From NCBI GenBank assembly GCA_964620595.1, contig CAZUHP010000007.1, positions 31,992-95,991 on the forward strand: a DNA stretch of 64,000 nt, given 5' to 3'. The stretch comes from Desulfocarbo sp964620595. Its GTDB lineage: Bacteria > Desulfobacterota > Desulfarculia > Desulfarculales > Desulfarculaceae. Shown in pieces: positions 44,968 to 54,595 of the stretch. A program made the position numbers and the translations under genes. The notes under the pieces are model-generated. The model was not told the DNA's origin and made no database searches. It saw only the letters and a program-made list of their open reading frames with translations. The first letter of the stretch is position 1. Each line of letters begins with the position of its first letter.

Positions 44968-46002
44968 ATGACCAAGAAAGAAAGAGTGTTGAACCAGCTT
45001 CAGGGCAAGGAAGTGGACATGACCCCGGTGGGCAGCACCACTACCTACGCCGTGCAAGCTTTTGGCGAGGCCTGCGGCTATCCCCGCCCCCAGGCCGACA
45101 CCGACCCCAAGGCCATGTTCGAGTTCGCCTTGATGGGGCCCAAGCTCTGCGGCTGGGAGTGGGTCAAGGCCATGGGCTGGGACATCATCCCCTTGAGCGA
45201 GGCCATGGGGGTCGAGCTGGGCGCGCCCACCCCCACCACCCAGTACTTCGTCAAGGGCCACCCCTATGCCGACAGCCTGGACGGCCTGGAGTTCCCCTCC
45301 GACTTCCTGGAGCGCGGCCGCTTCCCGATCTACAAGGAGCAGTTCCGCCTGCTCAAGGAGGCGGTGGGCGAGGAGATGTGCATCTTCGGCGAGAGCGAGG
45401 GCGCTTTCACCTGCGCGGCCAACCTGGTGGGCACCGAGCAGTTCATGAAGTGGCTGTTCAAGGAACCCGACAAGGTGCAGCAGGTGCTGGAGGTGACCAA
45501 GGAGGCGGCCATTGCCGCGGCCAACTTCGCCTTTGACAACGGCGCCGATTGGTATGTATTCGCCGAGCCCACCTCGGGCCCGGCCCTGCTTTCCCCCCGC
45601 TTCTACAAGAAGGTGGTCCTGCCCCTGGAGCAGGAGATCATGAGTAGGGTCAAGGGGCCGGTGGTGCTGCACATCTGCGCCAACACCGATCCCATCATCG
45701 AGTCCATGTGCGACACCGGCGCGGTGGGCATCAGCATCGAGGAGCTGGCCGACCTGAAACGGGCGGTGGAGATAGCCGAGCCCAAGGGGGTGCGGGTGTT
45801 CGGCAACGTGTCCACCGCCACCACCCTGTTCAACGGGACCCCGGAGAATTGCTACCAGGAGGCCATGGCCGCCCTGGACAACGGCACCCACTTCCTCTGC
45901 CCCGGCTGCGGGGTGGCTCCCCTCTCGCCCGTGGAGAACCTGAAGCAGCTCCGCAAGGCCCGGGACGACAAGTTCGGGGTCAAGAGCGAGTGGACTGACT
46001 AG
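44968..46002 (+). CDS. MtaA/UroD-family zinc methyltransferase (second copy)
   Basis: A 344-residue protein of the same superfamily as the gene at 40933 but clearly divergent. Zinc ligands are likely His235-x-Cys237 in VVLHICANTD and Cys311 or Cys314 in FLCPGCGVAP. It also has NFAFDNGADWYVFAEPTSGPALLSPRFYKKVVLP, typical of MtaA/MtbA-like proteins. Two such proteins with one corrinoid protein suggest two substrates or one methyltransferase I plus one methyltransferase II. GGGAGGG precedes the ATG and a strong terminator follows the stop. Confidence 0.88.
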   Translation: MTKKERVLNQLQGKEVDMTPVGSTTTYAVQAFGEACGYPRPQADTDPKAMFEFALMGPKLCGWEWVKAMGWDIIPLSEAMGVELGAPTPTTQYFVKGHPYADSLDGLEFPSDFLERGRFPIYKEQFRLLKEAVGEEMCIFGESEGAFTCAANLVGTEQFMKWLFKEPDKVQQVLEVTKEAAIAAANFAFDNGADWYVFAEPTSGPALLSPRFYKKVVLPLEQEIMSRVKGPVVLHICANTDPIIESMCDTGAVGISIEELADLKRAVEIAEPKGVRVFGNVSTATTLFNGTPENCYQEAMAALDNGTHFLCPGCGVAPLSPVENLKQLRKARDDKFGVKSEWTD

Positions 46003-46027
46003 ATCGTCAAGCGCTTATCCTCCCCGT

Positions 46028-46062
46028 GGCCGCCCCCGCGCCTGACCAGACCGGGGGCGGCC
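46028..46062 (+). terminator. Intrinsic terminator closing the methyltransferase cluster
   Basis: GGCCGCCCCCG pairs with CGGGGGCGGCC (11 bp) with a 13-base loop, followed by a CTTCCTT run. Confidence 0.75.
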
Positions 46063-46135
46063 CTTCCTTGTGCCCGCCCGGCGGTCTGGGATATGTTGTT
46101 GGGACCGGGAAGCGACCCCTCGCCGAGGAAGGAAC

Positions 46136-47185
46136 ATGAGCAAGCAACCGCGCCTGGCCCTGTTGGGCTGCCCCCTGGACAGCGACGAGCGCCAAGCCTC
46201 GGTGGACGAGAAGCGGGCCCTCTTGGGCGCCGGCCCCGACGACCCCTACCAGCCGGTGACGGCCCTCTTGCGGGAGGAGGTGGACCCCTCCCTCTGGCGC
46301 GAGGCCGGCCACCTGGAGGTGCCCCCTTGGCTGCGCCCCATCCCCCCCGCCTCGGAGGGCGGGGCCATGCTGGTGGAGAACTTCGTCGGCTTCATCGACC
46401 AGGGAGGCTGCCTGGACTTTGCCGAGTCGGCGGGCAGGATGGCCGACCAGGCCGCCTGGCCGGATCCCCCCTGCCTGATAGCGGTGGACCACAGCCTGGC
46501 CGGCGGGGTCATCCAGAGCCTGGCCCAGCGGCACGGGGCGGAGAACCTCACGGTGGTGGTGCTGGACAGCCATTTGGACGCCCTCACCACCCCGGTGCTG
46601 GCCGGCGCCATAGCCTATGACATCGAGCACAACCCCCGCTCGCTCTACGACGCGGGCGACCCCTTCCTGCGCCACCGGCCGGACAGCTACCACGCCAGCT
46701 CTTTCTTGCACCATCTCCTGGCCCGGGGCGCGGTCCTGCCCGGCAACCTGTTGGTGGTGGGCATCTCCGACTACCCGCCCAAGCAGGCCTTCCGCAACAA
46801 GGACCCCCGCATACGGGCCTACACCCAGGCCTACCGGGGCCTGCGGGAGAGGGGGGTGCGTCTGGTGACCAAGAAGGACCTGGCCGCGGGCAGCGGCAAG
46901 ATCAAGGCCCTGCTCCGCCAGATCAAGACCCCCTGGCTCTACGTGTCCGTGGACATGGACCTGGGGGCCAACAACGCCGCCCGGGCGGTGCGCTTCGACA
47001 ACTGGACCGGCCTGGCCCGGCCCCAGATACTCCGCCTGGCCGGCGAGCTGCGGCGGGTCCTAGAGCGGGGCGTGGCCCTGGCCGGCCTGGACGTTTGCGA
47101 GTTCAACCCCCGCCGGCAGGACGCCGCCCCGGAGACCTACCGCCTGGCCGCCGACATCATCAAGACCATCGCCTTCGGCCTCTAG
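46136..47185 (+). CDS. Ureohydrolase (arginase/agmatinase)-family protein
   Basis: A 349-residue protein with the three metal motifs of the ureohydrolase fold: IAVDHSLAGG, VVVLDSHLDALT and YVSVDMDLGANNA. Standard arginases read GGDHS, DAHxD and SxDxDxxDP, so the first glycine and the DP are altered; manganese binding still looks possible. KDPRIRAYTQAYRGLRERGVRLV and CEFNPRRQD follow. The start ATG 46136 has GAGGAAGGAA upstream. Guanidino-substrate hydrolysis is possible but not certain. The next gene converges across a G-rich repeat. Confidence 0.78.
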   Translation: MSKQPRLALLGCPLDSDERQASVDEKRALLGAGPDDPYQPVTALLREEVDPSLWREAGHLEVPPWLRPIPPASEGGAMLVENFVGFIDQGGCLDFAESAGRMADQAAWPDPPCLIAVDHSLAGGVIQSLAQRHGAENLTVVVLDSHLDALTTPVLAGAIAYDIEHNPRSLYDAGDPFLRHRPDSYHASSFLHHLLARGAVLPGNLLVVGISDYPPKQAFRNKDPRIRAYTQAYRGLRERGVRLVTKKDLAAGSGKIKALLRQIKTPWLYVSVDMDLGANNAARAVRFDNWTGLARPQILRLAGELRRVLERGVALAGLDVCEFNPRRQDAAPETYRLAADIIKTIAFGL

Positions 47186-47243
47186 GGGGCGACGGGGGGG
47201 CGACGGGGGGGCGACGGGGGGCGGGGGGCGACGGGGGGCAACG
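47185..47243. repeat. G-rich CGAC-G(6-7) repeat, about four copies
   Basis: Units of CGACGGGGGGG fill the gap between the convergent ureohydrolase and TrpD-like genes, starting at the stop codon of the former. Confidence 0.9.
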
Positions 47244-47269
47244 AATGGCGGCGGCCACGGGGGCGGGTG

Positions 47270-48388
47270 TCAGGCCCGCGCCTCCTTTAGCATCTCCTCC
47301 AGCTTGGCCAGGCCGTTTTCGGGCCGGCGGTTCTGGGTGGCCACCAGGCCGCGCAGCCGCTCCAGGGCCGCGCCCGTGGCCAGGGCCTGCTTGGCCTGGT
47401 CCACCCCCTGGCGCAGGTCCTTGGCCTTGCCCGCCAGCTTGAGGGCCACTGCCGCGTTGGCGGCCAGGAAGTCGGCCAGGGGGCCATCGTCCTGCCCGGC
47501 CAGCACCTTGAGCGCGGCCAGGGCGTTGCCCCGGGCGTCGGCCTTGCTGGCCACCTGCTGGTAGCGCCCCTGCTCCAGTCCGAAGTCGGCCGGGGTGAGG
47601 GTGTACTCGCTGAGTTCGCCGTCCGCCAACTCCACGCAATGGGTGGGCCCGCACAGGCTCACCTCGTCGATGCCCTGGTCCTGGGGGTGCTCCTGGCTGG
47701 TGCCGTACAGGCACAGGGCGCGGACCACCCCTATCTCGCGGGCGATCTCGGCCATGGTGCGGGCCAGCTCCCGGCGGTACACGCCCAGGACCAGCAGGTT
47801 GGCGGAGGGGCAGGGCATGGTCAGCGGGCCCACGATGTTGAAGATGCTGGTGAAGCGCATGTGCTGCACCAGCCGCGCCCAGCCGGCCTTGAGAAAGCTC
47901 TCGCCGGGCAGGTAGGCCAGGCCGTTCTGCTGCAAGGAGCGCTGGGCCAGGTCCAAGGGGCTGGCCAAATCCAGGCCCCAGGCGCCGAACACCTCCGAGG
48001 CGCCGGACACGCCGGTCACCCGCTGGGCCCCCTTCTTGGCCACCAGGGCCCCGCAGGCAGAGGCGATCACCGCCGCGGGCGAGGACACGTTCACCGTCTT
48101 GAGCGCGTCCGAGCCGGTGCCCACGATGTCCACCGCCGGCTCGGGCAGCTCGGGGGAGATGGTGGCGGTGTCCCAGCGGTGCACCGCGTCCCAGCAGCCG
48201 GCTATCTCCTCGATGCTGGGGCCCTTGGCCATGTGGGCGGCCAGGAAGGCGCCCTGTTGCAGCTCGGGCTGCTCGGAGAGGAGCACCTGGCGGTAGCATT
48301 CGGCCGACTCGGCCCGGGAGAGTCCCTGGCCGGCGGCCAGGCGGCCGATGATACGCCCCATGTCGCGCAACTTGGTTTCGTCGTACAT
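47270..48388 (-). CDS. TrpD-like phosphoribosyltransferase under cobalamin control
   Basis: A 372-residue protein of the anthranilate phosphoribosyltransferase/nucleoside phosphorylase fold. DIVGTGSDALKTVNVSSPAAVIAS and VAKKGAQRVTGVSGASEVF parallel TrpD's GTGGD...TxNxST and KHGNR...SGSADxLE, but the His-Gly-Asn residues are replaced, so anthranilate is unlikely to be the substrate. No trp genes are nearby. AAAAGGAGTGAG six bases before ATG 48388 lies inside the dehydrogenase stop, showing coupling. The riboswitch upstream suggests a role in attaching ribose phosphate to a lower-ligand base; this is inference. Confidence 0.75.
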   Translation of the reverse strand: MYDETKLRDMGRIIGRLAAGQGLSRAESAECYRQVLLSEQPELQQGAFLAAHMAKGPSIEEIAGCWDAVHRWDTATISPELPEPAVDIVGTGSDALKTVNVSSPAAVIASACGALVAKKGAQRVTGVSGASEVFGAWGLDLASPLDLAQRSLQQNGLAYLPGESFLKAGWARLVQHMRFTSIFNIVGPLTMPCPSANLLVLGVYRRELARTMAEIAREIGVVRALCLYGTSQEHPQDQGIDEVSLCGPTHCVELADGELSEYTLTPADFGLEQGRYQQVASKADARGNALAALKVLAGQDDGPLADFLAANAAVALKLAGKAKDLRQGVDQAKQALATGAALERLRGLVATQNRRPENGLAKLEEMLKEARA

Positions 48389-48392
48389 CTGC

Positions 48393-49550
48393 TCACTCCT
48401 TTTGGGGATGAATGACAACCTTGAGGGCCCGCCGGTCTTGCATGAGCCTCAGACCTTCCTCCACCCGGCCCAGGGGCAGCCGGTGGCTGATGATGCCCTC
48501 GCTCCCCCCCCCGCCCCCCCCCTCCCCCGCCCCCCCCCCCCCCCTTCGCCCCCCGCCCCCCCCCGGCCCCCCCGCCCCCCGGGCGCGCANNNNNNNNNNG
48601 TCGCCCCCCCCGTCGCCCCCCTCGCCCCCCTCGCCCCCCTCGGCCGGCACCGCGCCGCTGGCGATGAGCTGCAGGGCCTGGCGGTTCTGGCCAGCGGTGC
48701 AGCCATAGGCCCCCACCAAGTCCAGTTCCTTGTAATGCGCCTGGTTCAGCTCCAGGGCCGCGGGCCCGGCTAGGCCGGAAAAAAGCACCAGCCGGCCACC
48801 GGGCGCCAGCAGCTCCAGGCCCCAGGCCAGGGGCCGGGGATCGGGACAGGCGGGCAGCACCACCTGGGCCCTCCCGTCCAAGGCCTGCCGCGCGGCGGCA
48901 ACCGGGTCGGGGGCCGAGGCGTCCACCCCCCAGGGCCCCAGGCCGGCCAGGCGGGCCGGGTCGCTCTCCAGCACCACCACCCGCGCCGCGCCCAGGGCCT
49001 GGGCGGCGTGGGCCGCCAGGCGCCCCACCGGGCCGGCGCCGATCACCACCACCCGCTCGCCGGGCCGGAGCCCGGCCCGCTGCCAGGCGTTCAGCCCGCA
49101 GGCCAAGGGCTCGGCCAGGCAGGCCGCGTCGAACCCCACCCCCGGGGGCAGGCGGCCCACCGCGCCGCAGGCCACTCCCCGGGCCGGCACCGCCAGGTAT
49201 TGGGCCAGGCCGCCGTCCAGGGAAAAGCCCAGCACCCGCACCTGGGGGCAGCGGTTGTGCAGGCCCTCTTGGCAGGCCGGGCACTGGCCGCAGGCCATGC
49301 CCGGCGCCACCTGCACCGCCGCGCCGGGCTCCCAATCCGGGGTACGGGACTCCACCACCACCCCGGCCACCTCGTGGCCCAGGATGCGGGGCAGGCGCAG
49401 CTCCTTGTGGCCCTGGCGCCACATCTTCAGGTCCGAGGCGCACAGGCCGCAGGCCTCCACCCGCAGGAGCACCCCTCCCGGCGGGCAGGCCGGGCGCGGC
49501 ACCTGCCGGATGCTCAGCTCTCCTGGCGCGGTAAGCACGGCGGCCAGCAT
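48393..49550 (-). CDS. Zinc-dependent alcohol dehydrogenase (MDR family) interrupted by repeat/gap
   Basis: An approximately 385-codon dehydrogenase with catalytic Cys in CGLCASDLKMW, HEVAGVVVE, four structural-zinc cysteines in CGQCPACQEGLHNRCP and NAD-binding VVVIGAGPVGRLAA. The C-terminal end GIISHRLPLGRVEEGLRLMQDRRALKVVI is normal. Between VPAE and GIISH lies a Gly-rich segment, encoded by the repeat that contains ten N, that MDR enzymes do not have. True length is therefore uncertain. It starts after a cobalamin riboswitch and terminator, with GGGAGGGG upstream. Confidence 0.85.
   Translation of the reverse strand: MLAAVLTAPGELSIRQVPRPACPPGGVLLRVEACGLCASDLKMWRQGHKELRLPRILGHEVAGVVVESRTPDWEPGAAVQVAPGMACGQCPACQEGLHNRCPQVRVLGFSLDGGLAQYLAVPARGVACGAVGRLPPGVGFDAACLAEPLACGLNAWQRAGLRPGERVVVIGAGPVGRLAAHAAQALGAARVVVLESDPARLAGLGPWGVDASAPDPVAAARQALDGRAQVVLPACPDPRPLAWGLELLAPGGRLVLFSGLAGPAALELNQAHYKELDLVGAYGCTAGQNRQALQLIASGAVPAEGGEGGEGGDGGGDXXXXRARGAGGPGGGGGRRGGGGAGEGGGGGGSEGIISHRLPLGRVEEGLRLMQDRRALKVVIHPQKE
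48500..48641. repeat. C-homopolymer and GTCGCCCCC repeat with assembly gap
   Basis: Long C runs up to about 15 bases, the GTCG-separated C runs of the repeat family, and ten N at 48590-48599. The tract lies in the coding region of the alcohol dehydrogenase. The homopolymers and gap mean the sequence here is unreliable. Confidence 0.85.
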
Positions 49551-49573
49551 GCTTCGCCCCTCCCAATAGAAAA

Positions 49574-49605
49574 GCCCCCACCCCTCCCAAGGGAGGAGTG
49601 GGGGC
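49574..49605 (-). terminator. Riboswitch expression-platform terminator
   Basis: On the minus strand, CCCCCACTCCTCCC pairs with GGGAGGGGTGGGGG, followed by CTTTTCT. It sits between the cobalamin aptamer and the alcohol dehydrogenase start, where premature termination would lower expression when cobalamin is abundant. Confidence 0.75.
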
Positions 49606-49631
49606 GCTGTTGCCATGGGCCATCCCCCGTC

Positions 49632-49802
49632 AAGGCGCGCGTCCGTCTTCTGGCTTCCGGGTCGTCCTCCGCCCGCCCCTTCCCACCCCGCTGGAGCGGG
49701 GCAGTGGGCCATCGCGGGCATCGTCACCGGTTACAGCGGCGGGACCGCCACGGACTCTCACCGTGTTCCACGGGCCGGGCTCGGCCGGCCCAACGCGCGC
49801 CT
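49632..49802 (-). promoter_or_regulatory. Cobalamin riboswitch
   Basis: Minus-strand RNA with the conserved core GGAACACGGTGAGAGTCC, then GCCGCTGTAACCGGTGACGA, and near the 3' end the B12-box GAAGCCAGAAGAC. A closing P1 helix pairs GGCGCGCG near 49634 with CGCGCGCC near 49800. These elements in this order are diagnostic. It precedes the terminator and the dehydrogenase and TrpD-like genes. Confidence 0.94.
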
Positions 49803-49862
49803 CACGCGGATTCGGTTGTGACGCTGAATATTACAGCACCCGGCCCGAAGGGTGTCAAGCCT

Positions 49863-50591
49863 TCACTCCAGCAGTTCGCGTATGGTGAGCAGGAAACGGG
49901 CCGCGGGCCGGGCATTGGCCAACTGGTGGCTGAAACACAGGGTTAAGGGCAGGCGGCCCTCCTCCGGCCAGGCCGGGTACAGGGCCATGGCGTGGGTGGG
50001 GGTGAAGGACACCTCCTCTATGCCGGGAAGCCCCAGCATGGAGATGAACAGCGGCGCGCTCTCCCGGCTGATGCGCCGGTCCAGGACCCGCGTCCAGCGC
50101 TCCAGGCAAAAGGCCGCCACCGGCAGGCGCTCGCGCACCCAGGCCCACCACCCCCCGGGCCGGCGGCCCCGGCCCTGGCGCAGGGCAGCGGCCAACTCGG
50201 CCCGGGAGAGCCGGTGGGCGTCCCTCAGCACCACCAGGTCGCAGGTCAGGTCCGGGTTCTCCATGACCACCGCCACCCGCGCCTGGGGCCCGGCCCACAC
50301 CAGGCGGCCGTCGAAGTTGAAGAAGTTCAAGCGGGGATGCAGGGAGAGCGCGGCCGAGGCGGCCTGCACCACGCCCAGGAGAAGCTCGCGCGGCTCCCCG
50401 GCCCGGGCCGCCAGCCAGGGCCGCAGCCGGGCGGTGGTCCTCAGGCGCACCGCGGGCACCAGGGCCGAGCCGCGCCACACCCCCCGGCGGGGGAAGCGGC
50501 TGCCCCCGGGCCACAGGGGCAGGGGGGCCGGGGGCGACGGGGGGGGCGGGGGGGCCGGGTGAGCCAAGCTTGCTGGATGATTGCGGGCCAC
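49863..50591 (-). CDS. E2/chloramphenicol-acetyltransferase-fold acyltransferase-like protein
   Basis: A 242-residue protein resembling the catalytic domain of 2-oxoacid dehydrogenase E2 without lipoyl or binding domains. ALSLHPRLNFFNFDGRLV, VSFTPTHAMALYPAW and LCFSHQLANARPAARFLLTIRELL echo the E2 core; the usual HRxxDG becomes SHQLANA, so the catalytic His is kept and Asp is replaced by Asn. Residues 5-30 are a Pro-rich stretch encoded by a G-rich repeat. It ends about 60 bases before the riboswitch. The function is unknown. Confidence 0.62.
   Translation of the reverse strand: MARNHPASLAHPAPPPPPSPPAPLPLWPGGSRFPRRGVWRGSALVPAVRLRTTARLRPWLAARAGEPRELLLGVVQAASAALSLHPRLNFFNFDGRLVWAGPQARVAVVMENPDLTCDLVVLRDAHRLSRAELAAALRQGRGRRPGGWWAWVRERLPVAAFCLERWTRVLDRRISRESAPLFISMLGLPGIEEVSFTPTHAMALYPAWPEEGRLPLTLCFSHQLANARPAARFLLTIRELLE
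50525..50560. repeat. G-rich repeat in the N-terminal coding region of the E2-like gene
   Basis: GGGGGCGACGGGGGGGGCGG and adjacent G runs on the plus strand, antisense to the gene, encode PPPPPSPPAP-type residues. Confidence 0.7.
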
Positions 50592-50721
50592 GGTTCCTCC
50601 GGTTTGGCCATAAGGACGCGCCTACATCAATACCGCCTGGAGAGGCGCCTGGCAAGAGCCCTTGACCACGGCCGCTCCAGGCAGCACACTTGAACCCAGA
50701 CCACATGCAAGGAGGCGACTG

Positions 50722-51405
50722 TTGAAGACCTCGCAGATAATCCAGGAGGCCGAGAAACTGGCCGACACCTTCATCGCCCAGGGCCTGGACTCGGTGCGCC
50801 TGCCCGTGTTCGGCTTTGACGACTGGTGCGCCATCTATGAACGCCCCTCCCAGGGTTCTTCCCTCACCGCTTTCCGGAACCAGGTGCGCCGCACCTGGTA
50901 CCTGCTGCACTTCCTGCGCAAGAAGGGCGTGGAGGCGATCACCGTGCCGGTGCGCGAAAAGGAGTTTCGCTCCTGGGCCGAGGGCAGCGAGCACGACCTG
51001 GCGGACGGGCACGGCATTGCCCACGCGGTGGGCGAGTACGTCAACGACCCGGCCGTGGAGCCCAGCCGCTGCAACCACCAGGGCGTGCCCAAGGAAGTGA
51101 TGGATCAGCTCGGCCCCAACCTGGCCACCATCACCGTGTTCGGCGAGAGTCCCGAGGAGCCCGAGGCCATCGTCACCGTGGTGCACCGGCCCGACGGCTC
51201 GGTGCTGAACCGCTTGCAGGTGCTGGCCATCGAGTGCTCGCCCCAACAGGCCTGGAACCAGATCAAGCGCTTTTTGGACGATCACAAGCTGGAGCGGGTG
51301 TTCCACGACCAGAACGTGCGTCGCCCGGAGTTCTGTCCAGACTGCAACTCGCTCATGGGCAACGTGGCCTCGCTGGAGGACATCAAGGCGGCGGGCCTTG
51401 CCTGA
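50722..51405 (+). CDS. Uncharacterised 227-residue protein with TTG start
   Basis: No family is recognised. The TTG at 50722 is selected because AAGGAGG lies six bases upstream; the longer frame begins in low-quality sequence. The soluble protein has IIQEAEKLADTFIAQGLDSVRLPVFGFDDWCAIYE, a central VPVREKEFRSWAEGSEHDLADGHGIAHAVGEYV, and a C-terminal FCPDCNSLMGN with a CXXC pair. It diverges from the E2-like gene and ends in a strong terminator. The function is unknown. Confidence 0.6.
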   Translation: MKTSQIIQEAEKLADTFIAQGLDSVRLPVFGFDDWCAIYERPSQGSSLTAFRNQVRRTWYLLHFLRKKGVEAITVPVREKEFRSWAEGSEHDLADGHGIAHAVGEYVNDPAVEPSRCNHQGVPKEVMDQLGPNLATITVFGESPEEPEAIVTVVHRPDGSVLNRLQVLAIECSPQQAWNQIKRFLDDHKLERVFHDQNVRRPEFCPDCNSLMGNVASLEDIKAAGLA

Positions 51406-51444
51406 GGGGGAGTAGGGGCGGACAGGCCAGCCAAGGAACCAAAA

Positions 51445-51478
51445 CGGGCAGGGCGGCTCCCTGGAGCCGCCCTGCCCG
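51445..51478. terminator. Bidirectional intrinsic terminator
   Basis: A nearly perfect 16-bp stem (CGGGCAGGGCGGCTCC with GGAGCCGCCCTGCCCG), preceded by AAAA and followed by CGTTT. It lies between convergent genes and can serve both, best on the minus strand. Confidence 0.85.
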
Positions 51479-51541
51479 CGTTTGCCTTCGGGCTTGCCGG
51501 GAAAGGCCGCCAATGGCTGAGGGCCTTCCCCTGGTTGCAAC

Positions 51542-52735
51542 CTAGTTGACCTTTATCACCACCGCGGCGCCGGTGTCGCCCGCGGCACAGCCGGCGAACA
51601 GGCCGTAGCCGCCGCCCTTTTTCACCAGCTCCTCGATGAGTTCCACCATGCAGCGGGCGCCGGTGGGCCCCTGGGGATGGCCGAAGACCAGGGAGGAGCC
51701 GTAGTTGTTGAGTATCTCCTCGGGGACCTTCATCAGGCGGCACATGATGATGTCGTTGATGGAGAACGGGTTGTGGGTCTTGACTGCGGCCAGGTCCTTG
51801 ACCTCGATGCCCGCGTTCTTCAAGGCCATCTGGGCCGCGGGGGTGACCGCGGCGGCCATGCGGGCCTTTTGGGCACGGGCAAAGCCATAGGAAAGCACCT
51901 GGATGGTCACGTCCTTGTCCGCACTCAGCTCCTTGGCCTTCTCCTGGGTGGTTATGATCATGCCCGCGTTGCCGTCGGCCGGGTGGGTCTGGGCGCCGAA
52001 GGTGAGGGCGCCGTCAGGGATGATGGGCTTCAGCTTGGCCAGGCCCTCGGCGGTGATGGGCATGATGCCCTCGTCCTCCTCCAGGGTGATGGTCTTTTTC
52101 TTGGAGATCTTCACCTCCAGGGGGATCATGTAGCCTTTCTGGAACTCGCGGTCGTTGGCCAGAGAGTCCAGGTACTTCTCATAGAGCTTCACCGCCCAGG
52201 CGTCGGACTCCTCCTTGCTCACCCCGCCGTTGTCCTTGGCCACCAGCTCGGCGGTCATGAACATGGCCTCACCGCCGTAGGGGTCGCGGTTGAAGTTGTC
52301 CATCAGCCAGTTCTCGCTGATCACCTCGCCGCCGGGGCCGTTGGGGTTGGGCCAAACGGTGTGGGGGCCGTTGGAGCAGCGGTCGGCGGTGGCCACCAGG
52401 ACGTTGCTGAAGGTGCCGGTCTCCAAATCGCAGGCAGCCTTGTACACGCAGGTGGCGCTGGTGGCGCAGGCCTGGCTGATGGTGGGGCCGGCGATCTTGT
52501 CGTTGCCCATCAGGGCGCAGAACCAGGGGCCGGCGTAGAACCAGGAGGGCATGCCTATGGTCTGGCCATACACGCATGCGTCCAGCATGCCCAGGTCATA
52601 TCCCCTCAGCTCGAAGAACTTCTTGACCGTGGCGGCGGCCAGCGGGATGGGGTGCTCGTTCTGCAGAGAACCCTGCCACCGCGAAAACGGGGAGGACCAG
52701 TAGCCCTTGTACGGGATGAATGCCTTTGTGAACAT
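51542..52735 (-). CDS. Thiolase-family enzyme (acetyl-CoA acyltransferase-like)
   Basis: A 397-residue thiolase. The active-site cysteine lies in SQACATSA (about residue 90), with VATADRCSNGP after it, then the KTHNPFSIND histidine, FGHPQGPTGAR and a final CAAGDTGAA loop (GGxG replaced). Such changes occur in thiolases of fatty-acid or aromatic degradation. AGGAAG precedes the ATG. It is downstream of an acyl-CoA synthetase gene on the same strand, separated by a terminator. Confidence 0.85.
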   Translation of the reverse strand: MFTKAFIPYKGYWSSPFSRWQGSLQNEHPIPLAAATVKKFFELRGYDLGMLDACVYGQTIGMPSWFYAGPWFCALMGNDKIAGPTISQACATSATCVYKAACDLETGTFSNVLVATADRCSNGPHTVWPNPNGPGGEVISENWLMDNFNRDPYGGEAMFMTAELVAKDNGGVSKEESDAWAVKLYEKYLDSLANDREFQKGYMIPLEVKISKKKTITLEEDEGIMPITAEGLAKLKPIIPDGALTFGAQTHPADGNAGMIITTQEKAKELSADKDVTIQVLSYGFARAQKARMAAAVTPAAQMALKNAGIEVKDLAAVKTHNPFSINDIIMCRLMKVPEEILNNYGSSLVFGHPQGPTGARCMVELIEELVKKGGGYGLFAGCAAGDTGAAVVIKVN

Positions 52736-52884
52736 CGTTCGCTTCCTCGCTTGGGTGATTGAACTTTTTGATGGAGGGAAAGTGCTTGCAGGGTAGGGCG
52801 GTCTTTCCCCCCGCGCTCCTTTGCATACTGTATACTATTTTTATCCCCCGGCCGGAACCCCCTTGTGCCCCGGGCCGGGGAAAA

Positions 52885-52912
52885 CAGGGGAACCCCCGGA
52901 AAGGTTCCCCTG
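52885..52912 (-). terminator. Intrinsic terminator after the acyl-CoA synthetase
   Basis: CAGGGGAACC and GGTTCCCCTG form a ten-bp stem. Read on the minus strand it is followed by TTTT. Confidence 0.7.
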
Positions 52913-52928
52913 CCCAGTCCGCTGAAGC

Positions 52929-54515
<1,587 letters not shown>

Positions 54516-54595
54516 GCCTCAATACCTCCTAAGTTCGTTGGGGGCCGGCCGGCGCCGGCCACAGCGGCTTCCCCGGGCCAAAGGGCCGGGGCCGT

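Noticed and set aside
40933..46002. UroD-type genes as HemE of haem synthesis
   Set aside because: Both have the zinc His-x-Cys...Cys ligands and sit with a corrinoid protein, MtrH and RACo.
47185..47243. Repeat tracts as CRISPR arrays
   Set aside because: Units are short G runs with no unique spacers and no cas genes.
47270..48388. TrpD as part of tryptophan synthesis
   Set aside because: The KHGN substrate motif is changed, no trp genes are near, and a cobalamin riboswitch controls it.
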